In this document: positions 1 to 7,902 of the stretch, in pieces
Position numbering within the stretch: position 1 is the first letter of the stretch
Layout: each line of letters begins with the position of its first letter
NCBI GenBank assembly: GCA_938048695.1
Contig: CALIUO010000022.1
Span: 1-64,000 of the forward strand
Direction: 5' to 3'
DNA length: 64,000 nt
Origin: an uncultured SAR86 cluster bacterium
Lineage (GTDB): Bacteria; Pseudomonadota; Gammaproteobacteria; Magnimaribacterales; Magnimaribacteraceae
The notes under the pieces: model-generated
The model's database searches: none
Told to the model about the DNA's origin: nothing
The model's input: the letters and a program-made list of their open reading frames with translations, nothing else
Made by a program: the position numbers and the translations under genes

Positions 1-540
1 AGCTAGATAGTCAGTTATTAAAGCAGGTCCCACACCAAATTTTTTTAAAACTCCATTTTCGTTAAGCAACTCGCCGGACATTGTGTTTACAACACTTACG
101 TTCTCACACACGAGTTGGGTCATATCTTTATCACCGGTTGATATAACAGTGTTTAATTTCTTTTCTCTAGCCTGCTCTGCTAATGTACCAATCACATCAT
201 CAGCTTCCACTCCAGGAATCATGATTAATTTAATTCCCATTAATGAAATTATTTTATGAATCGGTTCAATCTGTTGCACTAAATCTTCAGGCATAGGGGG
301 TCTGTTGGCCTTGTATTCAGAATACATTTCATGCCTAAAAGTTTTTCCTTTAGCATCAAAAACCACTGCCAATGGACTCTCAGGATGATCAATAAGTATC
401 TTTTTAATCATGCTAATGACACCTTTTATGGCACCTGTAGGTTGATTTTTACTATTCGTCAGAGGAGGCAGCGCATGGTATGCGCGATATAAGTAAGAGG
501 AGCCGTCAACCAGTATTATTGGATCTTTATCTTCACTCAT
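1..540 (-). CDS. polA: DNA polymerase I, N-terminal part (cut by window edge)
   Basis: The first 180 codons of DNA polymerase I, the repair and Okazaki-fragment maturation polymerase. The frame stays open to base 1, so the 3' part lies outside the window. What is visible is the 5'-3' exonuclease (FEN1-like) domain. It starts with ILVDGSSYLYRAYHAL near residues 9-24, then VVFDAKGKTFRHE, YKANRPPMPEDL, the acidic metal-site motif GVEADDVIG and STGDKDMTQLV. The polymerase domain is not in the window. The ATG at 540 has an AGGAAA ribosome site inside the end of the upstream fkbM gene, six bases away, so both are probably on one transcript. Confidence 0.93.
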   Translation of the reverse strand, partial: MSEDKDPIILVDGSSYLYRAYHALPPLTNSKNQPTGAIKGVISMIKKILIDHPESPLAVVFDAKGKTFRHEMYSEYKANRPPMPEDLVQQIEPIHKIISLMGIKLIMIPGVEADDVIGTLAEQAREKKLNTVISTGDKDMTQLVCENVSVVNTMSGELLNENGVLKKFGVGPALITDYLA

Positions 541-546
541 TAATTT

Positions 547-1314
547 CTATTTCCTTAAATAGAGCCTGTTTCTGCCCGACCCTTTATTCCTCCAGCTCTC
601 TTCTTCCGTTAGGCCTGCAAGAGAAACAATTTCTTCAATATCTTTTAAATTCTCTTCAAGGTTTCTGCCCTCTATTTCTACATGAATACTTTCTATAGTA
701 GACAGTACTTTTGTTCCACCTTTAAGTATTTCAAGCTCTTTACCATCTACATCCAGTTTGATGTGATGTGGTGAAGGAACTCCATTAATTTCACTTAGAT
801 CATCTAACTTAATAGCTATAACTGATTGATAGCCATTTACTTCAAATTCTCCGAATTGATTGGTGCTCGATCCAATGCTGTTATGTGACGCTCCTGCGCT
901 AGTATCTTTCATATATAAGTCGAGTAGATTTGTTTCTTTGTCGCCCGCAAAACAAAGAGCCTGTATATATTTATCGAGACCATTCAGTCGGATATTGGCA
1001 TTAAGAGTTGCATAAGATTCAGCTGAAGGCTCTAAAGATAAAACTTTGTTTTTCTTTGAGATAGCGGCATAGAGACTGAAAACTCCAATATTTGCACCTA
1101 CATCCCACAAAACCTGACCTTCTTTTAAATATTCCCTTATCCATTCAAACGTCTCGGGCTCGCTTCTTTCCGAACTAGGATCTTGAGGAACTGATCCAGG
1201 AGAGTCGACCCTAAAAATTAGGGCTCCTCTGTCTGTATCAATTAACTGAGTTTCTTTGAAAGATTCTACAAGTCTGGCGTGGGTCTTTAACTTTGTTCTT
1301 TCATCTATACCCAA
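547..1314 (-). CDS. FkbM family SAM-dependent methyltransferase
   Basis: Class I methyltransferase of the FkbM type, a family that usually O-methylates sugars or secondary metabolites; the substrate here is unknown. The SAM site is visible as LWDVGANIGVFSLYAA (about residues 69-84), the acidic LSLEPS (about 92-97), and the FkbM-typical KLDVDGKELEILKG (about 186-199). It sits between engB and polA, which are usually neighbours, so it looks like an insertion into a conserved locus. The start is uncertain. The TTG at 1314 has no ribosome site, while the same frame stays open upstream to an ATT at 1368 preceded by AAGGAA (see findings). The family call is good; the substrate is not known. Confidence 0.85.
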   Translation of the reverse strand: MGIDERTKLKTHARLVESFKETQLIDTDRGALIFRVDSPGSVPQDPSSERSEPETFEWIREYLKEGQVLWDVGANIGVFSLYAAISKKNKVLSLEPSAESYATLNANIRLNGLDKYIQALCFAGDKETNLLDLYMKDTSAGASHNSIGSSTNQFGEFEVNGYQSVIAIKLDDLSEINGVPSPHHIKLDVDGKELEILKGGTKVLSTIESIHVEIEGRNLEENLKDIEEIVSLAGLTEEESWRNKGSGRNRLYLRK

Positions 1315-1482
1315 AGTAAAAAATGAACTTAGCCCTTTTATGATGTTTGATCTTGTCTTGCTGATAATAAATTCCTTAAGTTAATTTTACATTAGTTAAA
1401 ATCTAAAAAAAAAATAAAAAATGAACTTTTATTTAAATCCTCTGTCTCAATAAATGAAAGACAATAATCCTAGCTTTCAATA

Positions 1483-1518
1483 AAGCTTCAAGTAACCCCA
1501 AATACTTGAAGCTTTTTT
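1483..1518 (+). terminator. Intrinsic terminator, 12-bp perfect stem with T-tract on + strand
   Basis: Left arm AAGCTTCAAGTA (1483-1494), 8-base loop, right arm TACTTGAAGCTT (1503-1514), then TTTT (1515-1518). The T-tract lies on the + strand, although the adjacent gene (engB, ending at 1517) is on the - strand. It may work in both directions, but the - strand side has only a broken T-run. An alternative small hairpin, AGCTTT/AAAGCT (1472-1487), overlaps the left arm. Confidence 0.7.
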
Positions 1519-2116
1519 ATTTCAGCTCATTAATTCTTGCAAGTAATGACTCAATACCTGTTTTATTTGTTGCAGAGGTTGCTAGCACATAGTGCTTTGT
1601 TGAGAGTCTTTCCAATTTTTTTTCTGCACTGAAAGTAGCTTGAGATATTTTATTCTTAGATAGTTTATCTGCTTTGTTAAGAAGTAAAATCATTGGTAGG
1701 TCTTTACTTTCACACCAATCTATTAGATTAAAATCATCTTCTTTGAATGGGTGTCTAATATCCATGATTATGCATAAAGCATTCAGACTTTTTCTTCTCA
1801 TTAGGTATTTTTCTATCTCCTGACCCCATGCAGATCGCATTTTTTTTGATACCTTTGCATAACCATATCCTGGTAAATCAACAATTTTAAATTCATCAGA
1901 TAAGCCGATATCAAAGAAATTTATTGCTTGAGTTCTTCCAGGAGTCTTACTAGTTTTAGCTAATTTCTTATTATTTGTAAGTGCATTAAGGATACTGGAT
2001 TTGCCGCAATTTGATCGGCCACAAAATGCAATTTCAGAACCTTCATCAACAGGTAAATCTTCAATGGTAGGGTAACTACCAGCGAATTTCGCGTTCTGAA
2101 AATATGTATTATTCAT
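1517..2116 (-). CDS. engB: Ribosome biogenesis GTPase EngB (YihA/YsxC)
   Basis: Essential small GTPase that acts in assembly of the large ribosomal subunit. All G motifs are visible in its 199 residues: G1 GRSNCGKS (33-40), the G2 region KTPGRTQ (57-63), G3 DLPGYG (80-85), G4 NKAD (147-150) and G5 TSA (180-182). The length is normal for the family. It is divergent from the cytochrome c4 gene with about 80 bp between them, the usual gammaproteobacterial order. A strong hairpin lies directly after its stop codon. Confidence 0.97.
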   Translation of the reverse strand: MNNTYFQNAKFAGSYPTIEDLPVDEGSEIAFCGRSNCGKSSILNALTNNKKLAKTSKTPGRTQAINFFDIGLSDEFKIVDLPGYGYAKVSKKMRSAWGQEIEKYLMRRKSLNALCIIMDIRHPFKEDDFNLIDWCESKDLPMILLLNKADKLSKNKISQATFSAEKKLERLSTKHYVLATSATNKTGIESLLARINELK

Positions 2117-2153
2117 TTGAGTTATAAATTTAGGATCGCCAGAAAGGTTAGTA

Positions 2154-2159
2154 TATAAT
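2154..2159 (+). promoter_or_regulatory. Putative -10 box for the cytochrome c4 gene
   Basis: A perfect TATAAT lies 38 bp before the cytochrome c4 start, in the engB/c4 divergent gap. No good -35 hexamer is seen at 16-18 bp upstream, so this is a weak call. Confidence 0.35.
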
Positions 2160-2197
2160 GTCGGCGCGTCAGATCATATTTAAAGATAAATTCTTAA

Positions 2198-2794
2198 ATG
2201 AAACTTAAATTTCTAACAATTCTAGTCACATCCTTGCTTTTCTTGGGTGCTGGAGATCCTGAATCAGGAAAAGATAAAGTTGCAGTTTGTGCAGGTTGTC
2301 ATGGAGCAGATGGCAATAGCCTTGTAGGAATCTGGCCATCATTAGCAGGACAAAATAAGAATTATCTTTTAAAACAGTTAAGATTGGTAAAATCTGGTGA
2401 TAGAGTCATAGATTCTATGACGGGTTTGCTTGATAATTTAGATGATTCTGATCTTGCCGACATAGCTGCTTTCTATGAATCAAAAACCAATAACGTAGGT
2501 ACTGTAGATGAATCAAAAATAGATTTAGGAAGAAAGCTGTATTATGCAGGAAATTTAGAGAAAGGAGTTCCAGCTTGCTCAGCCTGTCATTCACCAAGAG
2601 GCCTAGGAAACGCACCTGCCGCTTATCCTTTACTGAGCGGTCAACAACCTGACTATGTAGCTAAAGCTCTTAAGGATTACAGATCAGGAGAACGAATCAA
2701 TGAAGACCCTTCAAAGATAATGGCAGCTATAGCCTACAAACTAGATGACAATGAAATAGACGCTCTTTCCAGTTTTGTTCATGGTTTATACTAA
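2198..2794 (+). CDS. Diheme cytochrome c4
   Basis: Periplasmic or membrane-attached diheme c-type cytochrome that carries electrons to terminal oxidases. It has an N-terminal signal segment (MKLKFLTILVTSLLFLGAG) and two heme-binding motifs, CAGCH (31-35) and CSACH (127-131), one in each half of the protein. Methionines near 74 and 175 are placed to be the distal heme ligands. Its length of 198 residues fits cytochrome c4. It is five bases from the dsbA-like gene, and the engB-c4-dsbA order is common in Gammaproteobacteria. It needs the disulfide and Ccm systems for maturation, which agrees with the neighbour. Confidence 0.93.
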   Translation: MKLKFLTILVTSLLFLGAGDPESGKDKVAVCAGCHGADGNSLVGIWPSLAGQNKNYLLKQLRLVKSGDRVIDSMTGLLDNLDDSDLADIAAFYESKTNNVGTVDESKIDLGRKLYYAGNLEKGVPACSACHSPRGLGNAPAAYPLLSGQQPDYVAKALKDYRSGERINEDPSKIMAAIAYKLDDNEIDALSSFVHGLY

Positions 2795-2799
2795 TTAAA

Positions 2800-3447
2800 A
2801 TGATCCGATTTTTTACCTCTATCTCTTTATTTGTAATACTTTTTAGTTGCACAGCAGAAGAAAAAAATTCTTTAGAACCAAGCACAGGTGAAAAATACAG
2901 AGCCGGTGTTCATTACGAAATAGTTGATAATCCAACCACTGTTCGAGATCCTTCAAAAATAGAGGTAACAGAGGTGTTTTGGTTTGGATGTAATCATTGC
3001 TATGCCCTAGAGCCTTATATAGCGAGATGGAAAAAGGATGTACCTGCTGATGTTGCATTCATCAAATCTCCAGCTACATGGAATGAGATGCTAAAGACTC
3101 ACGCTAATATATATTACACAGCTAAAGCCTTAGGCATTGAACAACAGTTTGTGCCGGCTGCTTTTAATACAATTCAAAATGAAGGAAGAATGCTCACTGG
3201 CAATACAGAGCTTGAGTATTACTTTAGAGGCTTTGATATTGACAGAAACAAATATAAAGCTGTTTCCACATCTTTTGGAGTAAGAAATGCCGTAGAGCAG
3301 GCCGATAAGAAGATGAAACAATGGAAGGTAACTGGAGTGCCATCTTTAATAGTCAATGGTAAATATAAAGTTTCAGCATCAAGAGCAGTTAGAACCGACC
3401 AACTGTTCGATGTTGTTGATTTCTTAGTAGAGAAGGAAAGAAATTAA
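2800..3447 (+). CDS. dsbA: DsbA-type thiol:disulfide oxidoreductase, probable lipoprotein
   Basis: Thioredoxin-fold oxidase that introduces disulfides into exported proteins. The active site CNHC is at 64-67 in the context EVFWFGCNHCYALEPY. The cis-proline loop is TGVPSLIVNGKY (about 178-189). Unlike classical soluble DsbA, the N-terminus ends in LFSC (Cys17), so it may be lipid-anchored; the -2 Phe makes the lipobox imperfect. The helical insertion between the thioredoxin halves is present (about residues 100-170). It is in an operon with cytochrome c4 with a 5-bp gap. The next gene, a CitE-like lyase, begins 17 bp later. Confidence 0.92.
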   Translation: MIRFFTSISLFVILFSCTAEEKNSLEPSTGEKYRAGVHYEIVDNPTTVRDPSKIEVTEVFWFGCNHCYALEPYIARWKKDVPADVAFIKSPATWNEMLKTHANIYYTAKALGIEQQFVPAAFNTIQNEGRMLTGNTELEYYFRGFDIDRNKYKAVSTSFGVRNAVEQADKKMKQWKVTGVPSLIVNGKYKVSASRAVRTDQLFDVVDFLVEKERN

Positions 3448-3464
3448 AATCTCTCCCTTAAAAG

Positions 3465-4286
3465 TTGAATAAGTTCCCGATTTCACCTCTCTTTATTCCC
3501 GCAAATAAGACTGATTGGATCTCTAAGACTTTTAAAAAAGGTGCTGATAGCGTAATACTAGATCTAGAAGACTCAGTTCCACATAACGAGAAAAGTACTG
3601 CTAGAGAAAACCTTTACAGCCATCTTAAAGAAAATAGCTATAGCGGTAATTTAATTGTGAGGGTAAATCCCATTAATGACAAAGATGGTCAAGAAGATAT
3701 AAAGACCTTAGCAAGTTCCAATCTACCCATTGATGCTTTCATGCTACCTAAAGTTGAGGAAAGAGCCTTAGTAGCGAAACTACCAGACATAAATGTTATA
3801 GCTTTATTGGAGACTCCATTATCAATAAGAAATATTTCTGAAATAGCCGCTGAAACTAAGGTAAAAGGATTGGCTCTCGGTGGTGCTGATTTAAGTGCAA
3901 GCTTAGGATCTAATATGGATTGGGATTCTCTTTTGTATGCTAGATCAAGAATAGTATTAGAAGCCGCAATCAATAATTTATTTTCAATTGATAGCCCCTT
4001 TATGAGTATTGAAGATTTAGATGCACTAGCAAAAGAGAGCAAGAAATCTAAGGCCATGGGCTTTAATGGCAAAGCAGCAATTCACCCGAGTCAATTAGAG
4101 GTTATAAGGAGCTCATTTATTCCTCATGCCCAGGAAATTGAAGAAGCCAAAGAGATCATTAAAGCTTTTAATAATTCTTCTTCAGCTGTAATAGCCTTTA
4201 AAGGGAAAATGATCGATAAACCCGTAATTTTATCTATGGAAAAAAGATTAAGGCTTGTGGGCATCGATCCAAAGAATATAGACTGA
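3465..4286 (+). CDS. HpcH/HpaI-CitE family acyl-CoA lyase
   Basis: TIM-barrel carbon-carbon lyase of the CitE-like group, which splits (or makes) beta-hydroxyacyl-CoA thioesters such as malyl-CoA or citramalyl-CoA. Visible signatures are LFIPANKTDW (9-18), VILDLEDSVP (30-39), IVRVNP with the substrate arginine (about 66), ALLETPL with the metal-binding glutamate (about 116), LGGADLSASLG (138-147) and GKAAIHPSQ (202-210). The start is TTG at 3465, the only plausible one in frame. A MaoC hydratase gene follows 7 bp later. Together they could handle a C5 dicarboxyl-CoA (mesaconyl/itaconyl to citramalyl to pyruvate + acetyl-CoA), but this is inference. Confidence 0.85.
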   Translation: MNKFPISPLFIPANKTDWISKTFKKGADSVILDLEDSVPHNEKSTARENLYSHLKENSYSGNLIVRVNPINDKDGQEDIKTLASSNLPIDAFMLPKVEERALVAKLPDINVIALLETPLSIRNISEIAAETKVKGLALGGADLSASLGSNMDWDSLLYARSRIVLEAAINNLFSIDSPFMSIEDLDALAKESKKSKAMGFNGKAAIHPSQLEVIRSSFIPHAQEIEEAKEIIKAFNNSSSAVIAFKGKMIDKPVILSMEKRLRLVGIDPKNID

Positions 4287-4293
4287 CAGTATT

Positions 4294-4812
4294 ATGACAA
4301 AAAAAATGAAAGAAATTTCACCAGGTAGATATAGAGAGTCTTTCGGAAGATATTACGAGGAATTTGTTATAGGTGACGTTTATGAACACAGGCCAGGAAG
4401 GACAATTACTCAGTCAGATAATATTTGGTTTACTTTATTAACAATGAATCAACATCCTCTTCATATCGATGATGAGTATGGAAAGGGAACTGAGTTTGGT
4501 AAAACCCTGGTTGTAAGTCCTTTTACAGTAGCTTTGATGGTTGGAATGAGTGTTAGCGACGTAAGTCAAAAGACAGTTGCAAATTTAGGTTGGACAGATA
4601 TAAAAATGACTCATCCCTTATATGTGGGAGATACCCTTTATGCCGAATCTGAGGTCATAGAAAAAAGGGAGTCGAAATCACGACCCGATGAAGGTATCGT
4701 AACAGTCAAAACAATAGGAAAGAATCAGGATGGCATTGAGGTCGCCTCGTTTATCAGGTCAGCTCTAATTCCGAGGGAAGGAAAGGCTGTTGAGGATAAA
4801 ATAGACTATTGA
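4294..4812 (+). CDS. MaoC-like (hot-dog fold) enoyl-CoA hydratase
   Basis: Single-domain MaoC dehydratase/hydratase of 172 residues. The hydratase signature is seen as GRTITQSDNIWFTLLTMNQH (35-54) followed by PLHIDDEYG (55-63), with Asp42 and His57 near the places of the catalytic pair. The hot-dog core continues with LYVGDTLYAESEV. It follows the CitE-like lyase by 7 bp, and the pairing resembles CitE/MaoC pairs known for itaconyl- or mesaconyl-CoA breakdown. The substrate cannot be read from the sequence. Its C-terminus (IPREGKAVEDK) is short, and no second MaoC domain is present, unlike the two-domain mesaconyl-CoA hydratases. Confidence 0.85.
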   Translation: MTKKMKEISPGRYRESFGRYYEEFVIGDVYEHRPGRTITQSDNIWFTLLTMNQHPLHIDDEYGKGTEFGKTLVVSPFTVALMVGMSVSDVSQKTVANLGWTDIKMTHPLYVGDTLYAESEVIEKRESKSRPDEGIVTVKTIGKNQDGIEVASFIRSALIPREGKAVEDKIDY

Positions 4813-4892
4813 GATTAACGACTACTAAATACTTCTATAACTAAAACACTTTTTTTGCTATAACTATCACTTCATCTTTTGGGGAAGAAGTT

Positions 4893-6242
4893 ATGGGAGA
4901 CATTTCTAGTACAGAAAAAAAATTACATTGGCATTTGCAGGGCAATTGGGCTCCTGTTGAGAAAGAATTATCTGAATCTGACTTACAGGTAAAGGGCAAT
5001 ATACCCAAAGACCTATCAGGTTTATTTGTTAGGAATGGGTTTAATCCTGTATCAGGATATAGCGATCACTGGTTCTTTGGGAACGGAATGTTGCATGGCG
5101 TATATCTTGAAGATGGAAAAGCGTCTTATAAGAATAGATATGTAAAGACTCCTTATTATGAAGAAGACCTCAATGTCATGTCTTCTTTTGGAAATTTGGC
5201 CGCTTCTCCAGCAAACACTCACATAGTTAATCATGCAGGAAAATTACTGGCTTTAGAAGAAACGTCATTACCTTGGAGTGTCAATAAAGACTTAGAGACT
5301 TTAGGGGTAGAAGACTTTAACGGAAAGTTAGATACAGCTATGACGGCACATCCAAGAGTATGTCCTGAAACAGGTGAGATGCTTTTCTTTGGTTACTCTA
5401 TGTTTAGTGAACCTTATTTAAACTATTACAGAGTAAGTAAAGAGGGTGCTTTAGTTCAGTCTGAAGCTATAGAGCTGCCAAGGCCCGTTATGATGCATGA
5501 TTGGAACATTACAAGAAACTATGTTGTTTTTATGGATCTGCCTATCGTTTCTGATATGGATTTAGCTGCCACAACAGGATCCCCATTTGGTTTTAAACCT
5601 GAATGCGGAGCACGATTGGGAGTGATGCCTCGAGATGGTAACAATTCAGATGTTAGGTGGTTTGATATAGATCCTTGTTTTGTTTTCCATAGCTTTAATT
5701 CATTTGAAGAAGGAAATAAGATAGTTTTATACGTATCAAGACAAAAAGAGGCAATGGTGGGTGGCTTTAAAGATATCTACGGAGGCGAGACAACTGTCGC
5801 TAGATTATGGCGATGGGTTATAGACCTTGAGACAGGAATTGTATCTGAAGAGCAATTAGATGATGGCGCATGTGATTTTCCAAGAATCAACGATAACCTG
5901 ATAGGTCTAACTTCTGAATATGGTTACTGTATGCAACTGAAAACAGATGTCGAAGACCTAACTTTCGGAGAGCATTTATTTAAATATCACTTAGAGTCAG
6001 GAAACAGAACCGATCATCATTTGGGAAAAAATGTAGCAGGCGGAGAACCCGTTTTTGCTCCCAAGCCGGGATCTTCCAAAGAAGATGAAGGTTGGATCCT
6101 ATCTCTTGTTCATGAAAGAGAAACTAGAAAATCAAAGTTGGTTATTATTGATGCAGAAGCATTTGATCAAGAGCCAGTTGCTGAGGTTATTATTCCTCAG
6201 AGAGTTCCTTATGGAGCTCATGGAAGTTGGATTCAAAATTAA
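4893..6242 (+). CDS. Carotenoid oxygenase (RPE65/CCD family) dioxygenase
   Basis: Non-heme iron dioxygenase that cleaves a carbon-carbon double bond in carotenoids, apocarotenoids or stilbenes. The four iron-binding histidines expected for the seven-bladed propeller are present: TAHPRV (His153), MHDWNIT (His202), VFHSFNS (His266) and the C-terminal GAHGSW (His443). The N-terminal signature LSGLFVRNGFNP (41-52) and WFFGNGMLHG (60-69) is clear. Length is 449 residues. There is no signal peptide, so it is cytoplasmic. The ATG is preceded by GGGAAGAAG. It leads a tight run with an acyl-CoA ligase and a nitroreductase. It is not the membrane protein Blh that makes retinal in proteorhodopsin clusters, and no rhodopsin gene is nearby. 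Confidence 0.93.
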   Translation: MGDISSTEKKLHWHLQGNWAPVEKELSESDLQVKGNIPKDLSGLFVRNGFNPVSGYSDHWFFGNGMLHGVYLEDGKASYKNRYVKTPYYEEDLNVMSSFGNLAASPANTHIVNHAGKLLALEETSLPWSVNKDLETLGVEDFNGKLDTAMTAHPRVCPETGEMLFFGYSMFSEPYLNYYRVSKEGALVQSEAIELPRPVMMHDWNITRNYVVFMDLPIVSDMDLAATTGSPFGFKPECGARLGVMPRDGNNSDVRWFDIDPCFVFHSFNSFEEGNKIVLYVSRQKEAMVGGFKDIYGGETTVARLWRWVIDLETGIVSEEQLDDGACDFPRINDNLIGLTSEYGYCMQLKTDVEDLTFGEHLFKYHLESGNRTDHHLGKNVAGGEPVFAPKPGSSKEDEGWILSLVHERETRKSKLVIIDAEAFDQEPVAEVIIPQRVPYGAHGSWIQN

Positions 6243-6256
6243 ATTAGGAGGTTATT

Positions 6257-7894
6257 TTGGAAGCACAATACGCAACAGTATGGGAACGAAACTCAGACGT
6301 AATCCCGGATGAGATAGCACTAATATGTGGTGATAATAAGGTTACTTGGAGAGATTACGACAATAGAGCAGCACGTCTTGCTTCAATCCTTACAGAAGCA
6401 GGGCTTGGAAATGATTCTAAGGTAGGCCTGTATCTGCATAACTCTAATGAGTACTTAGAAGCGCAATACAGCGTTTTTAAAATCAGAGGTGTACCCATAA
6501 ATGTCAACTACAGATATAAAGAAGAAGAACTAATTTACCTTTTAGATAATTCCGATTCTGAAGCAGTCTTTTATCAAGGTTGTTATACCCAACAAATAGA
6601 GGCTATTAAAGACAAACTGCCAAAGGTTAAATTATTCATCCAAGTAAATGATGGGACTAATGATGTTCTGAATTTTGCAAAAGACTATGAAACGGCAATT
6701 TCGTCATCGGAACCTATGGAAAGAATAGAGAGGTCAGGAGACAACATTTATATGCTCTATACCGGAGGAACTACTGGAATGCCTAAGGGAGTCATGTATC
6801 AGCATGAAGGGCACTTAATGGGCATGTTAAATACAGCTGGCGCGTGGGGCTTAATTCCTGTTCAGGAACGCTTAGAAAAAGAAGATTTAGAATCTATTGG
6901 TGATGAGGTAAAAAGGTTATCTGATGAAGGTAATTTACCGGTAAGCATACCCGCTTGTCCGCTGATGCATGGAACAGGTATGTGGCTTGGAGCGATAATA
7001 CCCCACCTTGTTGGTGGAACAGTAGTTACACTTCCTGAGCTAGGATTTGATCCGGATAATCTTTTAAGAGAAGTAGAAAGAACCAAAGCAAATAATGTAG
7101 TGATTGTCGGCGATGCTTTTGCTAAACCGATTATGGATGCTCTCGATAAAGCCGCCTCTGAAGGTCAGCCATATGACTTGGAATCAGTTAATACTGTTAT
7201 CTCAAGTGGAGTTATGTGGAGTTCAGAAGTAAAGCAAGGCTTGCTCAAGCATCATGACATGGTTCTGGTCGATGCAATGGGCTCAACTGAAGGGGGCATG
7301 GGATCTTCTAGGGCTTCCAGAGATAATCCAGCTGAAACTGCTAAGTTTGTCTTGAATCCTGGAGTAATTGTTATAACCGATGAAGGAGAAATCGTTGAAC
7401 CGGGATCAGACAAAATGGGAAAAATAGGGACAAGCGGATTAGTCCCACTAGGATATTTTAAAGACGAAAAGAAATCTGCTGAGACATTTAAGGAGTTTCA
7501 AGGTGTTCGTTATAGTTTTCCAGGTGACTATGCCAAGGTTGAAGCAGACGGTACGATTACTCTTTTAGGTCGAGGAAGTAATTGTATCAACACCGCTGGT
7601 GAAAAGGTTTATCCTGAAGAAGTTGAAGAGGCTATTAAGCGCCATGATGATATTTATGATTGTCTAGTAGTCGGTTTACAGGACGATAGATTTGGTCAAA
7701 GAGTAGTTGCCCTCGCATCATTCCAAGAAGGTAAAGAAATTGAAGAGCAAGATCTTATATCTTTCACACGGGAGCACTTGGCTGGATATAAGCTACCAAA
7801 ACAAGTTCTCTTTGTTGATGAAGTAATGCGTGCACCGAATGGTAAGGCAAACTATAAGTGGGCAAAAGAGACAGCTGAAAAAGAATTAACCTAG
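6257..7894 (+). CDS. AMP-dependent acyl-CoA synthetase/ligase
   Basis: ANL-superfamily enzyme that activates a carboxylic acid with ATP and joins it to CoA. The phosphate-binding loop is MLYTGGTTGMPKGVM (about 166-180). The A5-type motif is DAMGSTEGG, the hinge region is GDYAKVEADGTITLLGRGSN, and the catalytic C-terminal lysine is in PNGKANYKW. The length of 545 residues is normal. The start is TTG, placed by a perfect AGGAGG six bases upstream. Located directly after the carotenoid oxygenase, it could activate an acid derived from the cleavage product. That link is by position only; medium- or long-chain fatty acids are an alternative. Confidence 0.9.
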   Translation: MEAQYATVWERNSDVIPDEIALICGDNKVTWRDYDNRAARLASILTEAGLGNDSKVGLYLHNSNEYLEAQYSVFKIRGVPINVNYRYKEEELIYLLDNSDSEAVFYQGCYTQQIEAIKDKLPKVKLFIQVNDGTNDVLNFAKDYETAISSSEPMERIERSGDNIYMLYTGGTTGMPKGVMYQHEGHLMGMLNTAGAWGLIPVQERLEKEDLESIGDEVKRLSDEGNLPVSIPACPLMHGTGMWLGAIIPHLVGGTVVTLPELGFDPDNLLREVERTKANNVVIVGDAFAKPIMDALDKAASEGQPYDLESVNTVISSGVMWSSEVKQGLLKHHDMVLVDAMGSTEGGMGSSRASRDNPAETAKFVLNPGVIVITDEGEIVEPGSDKMGKIGTSGLVPLGYFKDEKKSAETFKEFQGVRYSFPGDYAKVEADGTITLLGRGSNCINTAGEKVYPEEVEEAIKRHDDIYDCLVVGLQDDRFGQRVVALASFQEGKEIEEQDLISFTREHLAGYKLPKQVLFVDEVMRAPNGKANYKWAKETAEKELT

Positions 7895-7902
7895 GAGGCA
7901 AC

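Noticed and set aside
4893..6242. Retinal-producing Blh/proteorhodopsin system.
   Set aside because: The enzyme is a soluble RPE65-type dioxygenase, not the membrane Blh, and no rhodopsin or crt gene is in the window.
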